Shown here piece after piece: positions 10,633 to 18,653 of a DNA stretch of 40,765 nucleotides (the first letter of the stretch is position 1; the number at the start of each line of letters is the position of its first letter). This stretch comes from Mesaphorura yosii (taxonomy: Eukaryota > Arthropoda > Collembola > Poduromorpha > Tullbergiidae). Where the stretch lies: assembly GCA_009869945.1 (NCBI GenBank), contig WIXG01000540.1, forward strand, positions 1 through 40,765, read 5' to 3'. Below the pieces are notes generated by a model, which worked only from the letters and a program-made list of their open reading frames with translations, searched no databases and was not told where the DNA came from. Position numbers and translations under genes: made by a program.

Positions 10633-11374
10633 ATGGCTTCTCGTGGTGGTGAACCAAAAAGAGTGGTTCGGATTCCTCCCGAATTGGTGGGTCATTTCAT
10701 CGGAGCCAACGGATGGAGAATCCAAAAACTCATGACTGACACTAACAGCAAGATTAAAATCGGTAAAGGTAGGTCAATTTTCAGTTAAAATGGACAATTC
10801 AGTAACTCAGTTCAGTTCAGTTCTTAATTGATGAGGACTCTGAGGGCATATTAATGAATCGTATGAATGTTTCAGTTAAAGGTGTCTATGGCTACAAGTG
10901 CACAATCACTGGGCAACGGGAATCCATTCAGCGAGCAGTAGCTGAGATTGACAAGTTCTTTAACGAGTTTGCACCACATCAAACTTCAGGATCAACTGCA
11001 CCAGTCCATGAAGTAGCCAAGGAGTCAAAAGAAGCAAATGGTGAATAAATAAACTTCTGCATCCGGCTACTTAATTTTAGACTTTGCCATTCTGATTAGG
11101 TCTAACTGTTGTGGTTCTGGCCAATCAACCAAAGGTTGGGCTCATGCAATTTAAGCAACTGATCAACAAGAACACTTCTGCCCCCGCCGACGTATCTGTC
11201 ACTTTAACCGTACCTGGCGAAGGAACATTTGATTGCAAAGCTGGACACCGTGAAGGCACACTAGTTTGCCTTAAATGCGGGGCTCAGCTTCAGGAAGGGA
11301 AAGTCCTAAGGAAAGTGCTGGCGGATCACATTCTATACTGTCCGGACAAATGGATTGGTGGCAAGAAACACTAA
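10633..11374 (+). CDS. Small KH-domain RNA-binding protein, possible C2HC zinc motif in last exon
   Basis: Exon 1 (10633-10768) and exon 2 (from 10876) join in phase to give one KH domain: IPPELVGHFIGANGWRIQKL carries the GxxG-type loop, with the last strand and helix after the splice (CTITGQRESIQRAVAEIDKF). If exon 2 runs on, it stops at 11046-11048 (102 residues), with AATAAA overlapping the stop. If the GTGAAT at 11041 is used as donor and the AG at 11099 as acceptor (59-bp intron), the frame continues in phase to 11374, giving 191 residues. The added part has CLKC followed by HILYC, a C-x2-C-x16-H-x3-C spacing. Either isoform is possible; a separate gene at 11100-11374 is the alternative. 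Likely role: single-stranded RNA binding. Confidence 0.72.
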
Positions 11375-12076
11375 ATGTCAGTTCATCTTATCGACTGTGG
11401 CAGTTGCTTCCAGCAAATACTGACTTTACTCTAAAATTGTTACCGATAAAATTATACTTGACTGATTATTAGAGTCACTTTTTTTGAGGATTTTTGTCAT
11501 CAATTTCAGTAAAAATTCAATGAAGTCGGGAGAAGAACACGGCGTGAACCTCGCAATAGTCATTTTGTCATGTGTTTTACGAAAAGCCAGGCTGTATTGG
11601 AACTTTTACGAGAAATCTGAACAATTTCTGACTTTTAACCATTCAGAGGTTCATTTGCATGATAAAGATCATTGTACAAAAGATTCGCTTGGTGGGATGC
11701 AAAGTGTGAGCTTCTTCAAAGCTTAGAAGAATAAACAAAATTCTTCCGAATTAAACTCACGCAGTGCATTGATTGATGGCACAAGGCGCACTTGTGGTTG
11801 CAACTAGTTGAGAATAATCTCCTCTCCTGGGAAAGAGGTTCACAGAAGGTCTTACTTTCTTCATATTGTATATAAATATTATTACTGTTGGCTATGATAG
11901 AATGTCTCGTTAGCACGGCGACATCTTTCGGGTTATCAGTATTTGTTGACCTTCGCTCTCACCCATAACTTTATTCACAGCGGTATCCGAGCCGTCGGTA
12001 TGGTAACAAAGTTTGTACAGTAATAGTCTAGTAAGGCAGTGTAACAAGAGTACATTAAACAAAAACAGTCACAGTC
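11375..12076. other. Intergenic, no supported gene
   Basis: Lies between the 3' ends of the KH gene and the convergent Delta gene, so it should hold both 3' UTRs. The frame 11484-11726 shows no motif. Confidence 0.5.
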
Positions 12077-14671
12077 TCACACCCTCGTCCCCCCCTTCCT
12101 CCCACCCCCACCCGGGCCTGGCCCTGGCCTCGGCTCCAGATTGCTGCACTTCTCCCCCTCCCCCCACGTATTCACGACCATCCACCTATCTAAACCTTTC
12201 GGCTGCACCCCGCTAGCGATCGCATTCTCCTCGTTTTGCCTCCGTGCTACTTCTTCGTTGCGTAGCAACTCCTCCCTCCTCCTCCTCTTTACAAGGACGA
12301 GTACAGCGACGGCGGTGAGGACCAGTAGTGGGGTTGCTATGGAGACGGCAATGACGAGGGCGACATGCTCGGTTGAGAGCTCTGATTGGAGCATGGCTAT
12401 TGTTAGTAGGGCGGTGGTGTTGCCTGCAGAGGCTGGGCAGCAGGGGCAGTCCTGCGAAACAGAGGGTATTCAGTCACCATGACAGAAGAAGATATATTTT
12501 TTAAAAACTTACCCTCCCCCCAACACACGCACACTCACACCTCTCCGAACAGTCCACCCCTCCAAATCCCTTCTTACACTCACACCTCCAGCCAACGCCC
12601 CCTAATCTGACGCACTCCCCCCCATTTGCGCATGGCCCCGCCCTGCAGATGTCGACCTCCTCCGAGCAAGTGGGCCCCGTGTAGCCCAAGTGACACTGGC
12701 ACTCCCCCGTCGCCTCGATGCAGACCGAGTTGTTTGAGCAGTGCGATAGGGAGCAGAGAGTTTTTGAGCAGTAGGGAGGGTGGGTTGAGGGCGGGCAGAG
12801 ACAGCGGCCGAGGGTTGGGGAGCAGGTTCCTCCTGATTAGGAAAGGGGATTACACGTTGGAATTATCTTCGACCTGAGAGAAATTTGAAGAGACTCACCC
12901 CCCCTACAAGGACCATCCTGACAGAACCCCTCCTCACATCTCCTCCCCTTCCAGCCAACAGTACAGATGCAAACCCCACCAATGCAGCTCCCCCCATTCA
13001 AACACCCGTCCTCCTCACACTCGATCCTCTCATCCATCCCAACCACTCCACAATCCCCTCCCCCAAACCCTTTTTTGCAAAGACAGGTGTAGCTCCCCTG
13101 GCCCGTGTTGAAGCACGTGCCCCCGTTCTTGCAAGGCTTATGGTTTGTGCAGTAGTTTAAATCTTGATTGCAGAACAAACCACCCCATCCCTCTTCGCAC
13201 TCGCACTCCCATGGCTCCCTACACCCTCCGTGCTTGCAGCCGGGGTGCGGGATGCAGGCGGTGCAGTGGGGGCCCGACCAGCCTGGGTGGCAGGTGCAGT
13301 TGGAGGGGGTCGAGCAGGAGCCGTGAAGGCAAACTGATGGGGGGCAGTGGGCTGTATTGGAGAAGAGAGATTAGTTTATTGATTTTAAAACTATGAAGAC
13401 CGGGTTCGGGTTCTTAGCACTCGTTTTCAACGCATTCGGGGTGATGTGAGAAGAAAAACCTCCAGTACAGAATAATCTCCTAAGCGCACGTGTTACCACG
13501 GCAGCAGCAGCTTCCTGCGACACGCATCCGCTTCTTGAGACACTCTCCGGCAGCAGCACGGAGCAGCTGCAGCTCGAGTACTCTGGAGAGGGGAGAACAT
13601 CTGCCGCGAGCGCTTTCTTTAAGCAAGGCTGCTGCTGCTCGCCACCTGGCCACCCGTGCACTCAAAGATGAAGTGATGGCCTTGCAACAAGGGAATTGGG
13701 GATCTGCTCAAGCTAGACCTGGTTGGCATAGAAATGAAAAGAGGCACAAGCTTGGGAAATTGCCATGGAAACGGGATGAAAATGGAATTCTTTGCCATGG
13801 AAACCGGTTGAAATTTGAATATTTTCACTATGGAAACCGGTTGAAATTGAATTCATCGCCAAGAAAGACGGTCGCCTGTGCCCCGTTGCCATGAAAAGAT
13901 GTGCGCACACGAAAAACTGCTATCAGCGCTCCCGTCCCCGGTCGCCATAAATATAAACCCCGAAACTCACCTCTCTCGCAGTACTCCCCCTCCCATCCTT
14001 CCATGCAAACAATCCTCCCTTCTGCATCACAAGTATAATGCCCAAACTTGTCATCACGTCCCCGACAAATCGTGTCGCACGCAGGCCCGTAGTAACCCTG
14101 GAGGCACTGGACCCTGTAGCTATAATTAAAAGTTGCTGGGGTGGAGGTCGTGTAATTGTAGTGCTTGTAATCCGGCCCAGTGTCGAGCCATTGCTGAATG
14201 GAGAGGCGGGATAACGTAGAGTGTGTGTCGGGGGAGAGGGGTTCTATTACGAGGGAGAAGGTGCCCTGCGAGTTGAAAAAAACAAACATGAAAACACATT
14301 CTTAAATCGTGGCAGCAAATTGCCACAACGGAATTTACGATACTCACCGGCCACCTGAACTTAAACTCAAAATCGAATTGGAGCCCAAGCTCGGGGCTGT
14401 TTAAAACTTCTTTACTCAATGCTTCTCCAATGTAGCAGGGAGGGTGGGGATCAATGACGACTTGGTAGTGCTTGACGCAGATCCTGAACTGGAGTGAGAT
14501 GGGGGGAGGTTGTATTGTAAAAGAGTGGAGTCGAAGCTGGAAGAGGCCTCCGGTCGGGGTGCACTGTGGAGTAGAAGGGGGTATCTATAGTTTATTTGAC
14601 CTTGGTAGCAGTGCAAAATACAAACTCACCCCAGGGAGGAGCCAGTACAGTAGCAAAAAGTGGAGGAGCAT
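12077..14671 (-). CDS. Dl: Delta-type Notch ligand
   Basis: A type I cell-surface ligand for Notch. Six exons on the minus strand: 14671-14630, 14563-14348, 14265-13971, 13351-12899, 12832-12513 and 12451-12077; all phases fit and give 566 residues. Order: signal peptide (residues 1-14), MNNL domain ([15 protein letters not shown]), DSL domain ([36 protein letters not shown]), seven EGF repeats, a transmembrane helix ([20 protein letters not shown]), then KRRRREELL and [15 protein letters not shown] fits the NxxN box bound by the E3 ligase Neuralized in fly Delta. The end, TRV, fits a class I PDZ ligand. The tail is only about 70 residues and the whole protein is shorter than fly Delta (833). 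It lacks the cysteine-rich region of Serrate/Jagged. It shares an upstream region with the elongase at 15403. Confidence 0.92.
13759..13837. repeat. Three X-box-like copies in 32-33 bp spacing inside a Delta intron
   Basis: Within the 619-bp intron between the DSL exon and the EGF exons lie ATTGCCATGGAAAC (13759-13772), TTTGCCATGGAAAC (13791-13804) and TTCACTATGGAAAC (13824-13837), each followed by similar bases (CGGGATGAAA / CGGTTGAAAT / CGGTTGAAAT). The first two fit the imperfect palindrome bound by RFX factors (family knowledge). A half-like copy, GTTGCCATGAAAAG, is at 13885. The array may be a degenerate tandem repeat or an intronic enhancer; this is inference. Confidence 0.55.
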
Positions 14672-15402
14672 TCTTGCTGCCCGGGGGACGTCAACTGTTC
14701 AGCATCTCTGCCTCTGCTGCTGATTCCTGCACGGCGACACGGTTTCTGACGGAGTTTGCTCCGTCTTCCCGGTTGCGCCACACTTTTGTAATTCTTGTAA
14801 TTAAATTCAAAACTAAACGCTAGCTCCACAGTCAAAGTGCGTACACTCTCTTTTGTTTACAACTCGGAGGACGACGGTAGTTGTGTGTGGATGATTAACA
14901 GGAGAGGGGATGATGGCTTCTGCTGCTGCTGCTGCGTTGCAGAAGAAGAGAGAAACAGTAGCCGATACTCTACTACACTACTTGCTCAAAGGGGATGATG
15001 ATGAAGAGAGCATCTGCCACTGCCTGCCTACGAGCGTGAGCAGAGAGAGCGGAAGTCTGCTACCGTTTCTCTCTGCACCCCTCCTCTCCCTCTCTTCAAC
15101 CCCTTCGGCAGCAGCAGCAACCACCCGGGAGGTGGCGTTCAGAGCCGATTACTCTGCGCAGGCCGGCCGAGGCGAGCCGAGACTCTCGCCTCTCCCCATT
15201 CAAAAACCCGTTCTTCAGTTGCTCTCTGCTTGCTGCTGCTTGCTGCTGCTTGCTGTGTTCTTAAGCAGCCGACATCCCACCGACGACGACCGCTCTCCTC
15301 CGTCCGACCCAGTGACCCCGATTCAGCTGTAAGAGCAGTTCCTCGTTCGCAGCACTTTTTCGAGGACTCGCCACACAGATCGGATCACAGAGGCGACAGA
15401 GG
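14672..15402. promoter_or_regulatory. Divergent control region of Delta and the elongase
   Basis: The 731 bp between the two start codons must hold the 5' leaders and promoters of both genes. It contains CTG/CAG runs near 14918-14935, 15104-15120 and 15231-15252. The plus-strand open frame 14910-15332 is compositionally biased (Ala, Ser, Leu) and has no domain, so I read it as leader sequence. No TATA box is evident. Confidence 0.5.
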
Positions 15403-16537
15403 ATGGACCCCTCCGACTATAACCCTGTTTCCATCCCCCACCACATACAACCCCACCCTCCTCGCGTGAGCCCGCTCCAGCATGTTGACTACACTAAAAT
15501 TTGGGATCTGGAAAGGACCTACGACTCTGAGTTCTGGCTCCGGTGGTTTAATAATAATTGGCAGTGGTCTGTGTACATCTCTGCTGGGTATTTGATCTTG
15601 GTGTTTGGGCTCCAGGAGTGGATGAGGGGGAAAGGGAGGTTAGTCTTTTGCACTCACGGAGCCTCTCTTTTCCGACTGATTAATTGAACCCCTCTTTTAT
15701 TACACGGCCAGACTGTCGCTCCGAACCCCTCTCTTCTTATGGAACTGCGCCCTCGCTGTCTTTAGCATTCTGGGAGCCGCCCGCACCGGCCCGGAGCTTT
15801 TCTACATTTTGACGAAGGGAGGAGGGTGGCATGGGGCGGTGTGCAGCAGGTGGGTCTCTCGGGGTGTTGCTCAGAGGTTTTTACAGTGGCCTTAATCTGC
15901 TTCTCCCCCGCAGGAACGACCACCACCAGGGCACCGCCTTCTGGGGCCTCCTATTCACTCTATCAAAAGCGGTCGAGCTGGGGGACACTCTCTTCATAGT
16001 GCTGAGGAGGCAGCCGCTCATCTTTTTGCACTGGTGAGCTACGGTTGACATGGGCGACAGCTCCTCCATTAACCTCTTGGATTGTTTCGCAGGTACCACC
16101 ACATCACGGTCCTCTTCTACACGTGGTACACTTACGGGAGCTACGACTCCACCTCCCGCTGGTTCATGGTCATGAACTACGGGGTGCATAGCCTCATGTA
16201 CGCGTACTACGCGGGGAAGGTAATTGCCATGGAGACAGAGCTCTTTATAACCCTTCTTTAATCAATTGCTGACCCTGCAATTTCCTATGCGCAGGCCCTC
16301 CGCTGGCGGATCCCCCGCCCCGTCGCCATGCTTATCACTGGACTGCAATTAGCTCAGATGTGCGTGGGGCTTGTCTTGAACATTTATTCCCTTAAGAATA
16401 ATGACTACTGTCAGGTGCAGCCGGAGCACATCCATTTAGCGTTGGGGATGTACGCCACTTACTTTGCGCTGTTTGCCCAATTCTTTTGGAGGGCCTATAG
16501 GGGCCAGGGTGGAGCGAAAGAGGGGAAGGGAGAGTGA
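15403..16537 (+). CDS. ELOVL6-type very long chain fatty acid elongase
   Basis: An ER condensing enzyme that joins malonyl-CoA to a fatty acyl-CoA, in this subfamily mostly C16 acyl chains (family knowledge). Five exons, 15403-15638, 15712-15849, 15914-16033, 16093-16219 and 16295-16537, with introns of 59 to 75 bp; all phases fit. Product 287 residues. Landmarks: [33 protein letters not shown] (ELGDT is typical), the catalytic histidine box HWYHHITVL (HxxHH) which spans the exon 3/4 junction, then [14 protein letters not shown]. The C-terminus is GAKEGKGE without a clear di-lysine ER signal. The 5' side is head to head with Delta. An AATAAA lies at 16562. Confidence in the family is high; the ELOVL6 subgroup rests on these motifs. 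Confidence 0.93.
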
Positions 16538-16683
16538 ACATGACTGTCAAATTGCAATTGGAATAAAATCGTAGGAAATTTGAAAAGATTTGACGACCGT
16601 TTTTTGGACTCGGAACTATGACATTTTCTTTAAAACTTTTTTTCCTCGATTCCTTTTGAAACGTATGTAGGATTTGAATTTTA

Positions 16684-17127
16684 ATGAAAAGTATAACGCA
16701 GTTTGGAAGCAGGTGCAATGAAACGGTGCTGAACTATCCTCGCAAAATATTGGACAGGGCTCACGATGTACCACCTACGGAACAAATTCAGTCTCTCGAA
16801 TCAATTGTAGCACTGGCAAAGTCCCAGCTTGGCGGATATCGCGATTTAACGAAAGCAATTGAGCAAACATTGGATGAGGCTCACGAGAAGGCTGCTCAAG
16901 CTGGACAAACTCCTCCACCCGAGACTCTTAATTTGAGCATTTTTCGCTCAAAGACATATTCTACAGGGCTCCCGAAGGGCACTGATTCTTGCAGGGCGAA
17001 CCCTGATCCAAGTAACTACGTCTTGTTCGCCTCGTCAGGCAACTCAACGAGGTCAACTCAAAGTCAAAGAAACGGTCAAAGTGCCGAGGTGCAATCTAAT
17101 TACGTCCGTCGTAGATTGCAGCAATAA
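16684..17127 (+). CDS. Hypothetical protein
   Basis: An open frame of 147 residues that starts at an ATG and shows no signal peptide or membrane segment. Residues about 30-75 look helical (SLESIVALAKSQLGG, LTKAIEQTLDEAHEKAAQAG), and the rest is rich in Ser, Asn and Gln. It lies 146 bp after the elongase stop. I do not recognise a family. It might be a young gene, a retrocopy, or a chance frame. Confidence 0.4.
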   Translation: MKSITQFGSRCNETVLNYPRKILDRAHDVPPTEQIQSLESIVALAKSQLGGYRDLTKAIEQTLDEAHEKAAQAGQTPPPETLNLSIFRSKTYSTGLPKGTDSCRANPDPSNYVLFASSGNSTRSTQSQRNGQSAEVQSNYVRRRLQQ

Positions 17128-17302
17128 CTGAGTCGATAAGAGTTCGATCTCAAAGTTGAATCTTTGTCTGAAGAATATATCTAACTTCTGGGTAAATGAT
17201 TAGATAAGCCGGAATTTCCAAGATTGATCCAGGCTTTATGCACCGCGTAGTAAGAAATTGACATCTTTGGTAATTCAGCCGAAATATTGCGACATTCGTT
17301 CG

Positions 17303-18004
17303 TCATTTATTCATGGGAATATGCTCCTCATCTTCACCACTACTCCTTTCGGTCTTCAGTTGCTGCCTAAAGCGGTACACCACGGAGAAACCGTAGACGT
17401 GGGTAATCAGCATGGTCAGCTCGACCATAAAAAAGATATACACGGTCGGGTCGCGAGCGGCCTGGCTCGGGTAGGGTGAGCTGGTCGCAACGTAATAGAT
17501 CAAACCCAGCACTGGAAGCAGGCGAATGACGAACATGATCCCGGTACAAACCAAAAACGTTGTGGCCATGCGGGTGCTATTCTGCAAAATTACGAAAGCG
17601 GGTATTAAAGGGTCACCTCAGAGATTAAATTCAGATCAGATGTAATAAGTATTTTCGGTGTGGTCAGTACAAGTACCTTTTTAACTGCCACCAGGAGCAG
17701 GATCCCCAGGAGGATGTAGATGACAGAGAGGAGGAAAAAGGTTGAGCCCGCGATAAGGCTAACTGGTTGTCGGTTTATTGCGCCCGGGTATTGGATCACC
17801 TCAACAACCAGTGGGAGCAAGGGCACAGAGATAGCAATTCCGATGAGAGACGACACGACCTACATCCAAACAAAGGGTGGGAATCAGAAGATTAGAGGCT
17901 GTGTTACATTGGATTGAGGGTGTTAAGACGCTTACGATGAATATGGAGACTACGACGATGACTCCCGTCCTCAAGGAGCAACAGCAGGTTGTCTGACGAG
18001 CCAT
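17303..18004 (-). CDS. Small four-helix membrane protein (DUF7027-like)
   Basis: Three minus-strand exons, 18004-17936, 17859-17677 and 17581-17303, with introns of 76 and 95 bp and phase 0 at both junctions; 176 residues. It starts MARQTTCCCSLRTG, a cysteine-rich cytosolic N-terminus typical of small insect tetraspan proteins. Four hydrophobic segments follow: VIVVVSIFIVVSSLIGIAIS, STFFLLSVIYILLGILLLVA, TFLVCTGIMFVIRLLPVLGL and VYIFFMVELTMLITHVYGF. The tail is charged (KTERSSGEDEE). The intron 2 donor is GTACTT, a weak match. The plan fits arthropod DUF7027/MARVEL-like proteins of unknown function; the name is tentative. Confidence 0.65.
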
Positions 18005-18552
18005 ACTCTTGATATTTTGTGTCTTGAAATTGTGACTGTGAGACGCAATCAACTACAACTGGAGAATTCTTAATGGTAATGAATTTCGGTTGGATTTGGA
18101 GTTGAATTCAGTTCCAGTTTTACAAGGGCCTGAAAATCAATTTTCGGATCAACTGGAAAGCGACCATTTCGCACATAGTATTTTACTTATACGACTGCAA
18201 TTCTACTTTAGCTGGAACAAAGTTATTTTGGCGTGTGGAACAAATACGTAATCAATGATAGAATACGCCAGAATTAATGACGCAGTTGCATATTAGTCTA
18301 AGACCCGTTTGGCCGAATTCCAGGAATCAACTCATACATACCTGTCTTCTCCACCGACGTCATTATAATCACTTTAAGCCTGTCCGGGTCTTGGAGGCCA
18401 ATGAGAATGTGAAGAAATGAGAGAACAAGCCGGTCGTCCTTGATAAGGTAGTCTGTCAGGTACCTACCTGCCTGTTGTTATTTATGTGTAAAAAATATCG
18501 TCACTTCATTGTTCACTCGATTTACAAGTTTGTCATTACTTCCCGCGATACG
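18005..18552 (-). other. Intergenic with one orphan exon-like stretch
   Basis: On the minus strand, 18463-18342 is open and looks coding (RYLTDYLIKDD, LVLSFLHILIGLQDPDRLK), bounded by an AG acceptor and a good GTATGT donor. A possible next exon starts after TTTTCAG at 18129. No start or family was found. It may be a gene fragment. Confidence 0.35.
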
Positions 18553-18590
18553 TATTTAAAGCCGGCTCACCTCTGTACCTCATTCTCAGT
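18553..18590 (+). promoter_or_regulatory. Core promoter of the rvt-like gene: TATA box and initiator
   Basis: TATTTAAAG at 18553-18561 is followed by an arthropod-type initiator, TCAGT, at 18586-18590. The distance between them (about 33 bp) is canonical for a TATA-Inr pair. The leader to the ATG would be about 65 bp. Confidence 0.55.
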
Positions 18591-18653
18591 TTCCAACATT
18601 GTTTTCAAACTGATTTTAAACTGATTCTATCCTACTCTGGTTTCATAATCGTA

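Noticed and set aside
12141..13396. Several plus-strand frames across the Delta exons
   Set aside because: They are shadows of the minus-strand EGF-coding exons; their Ser/Pro/Thr-rich make-up mirrors Cys/Gly codons.
13490..13894. 134-residue plus-strand open frame opposite Delta
   Set aside because: It lies inside the Delta intron, is biased by CAG and GGAAAC repeats and has no domain.
14910..15332. 140-residue frame with poly-Ala and a hydrophobic run
   Set aside because: Its composition follows CTG/CAG repeats and it sits in the leader of the elongase; no domain or conserved start.
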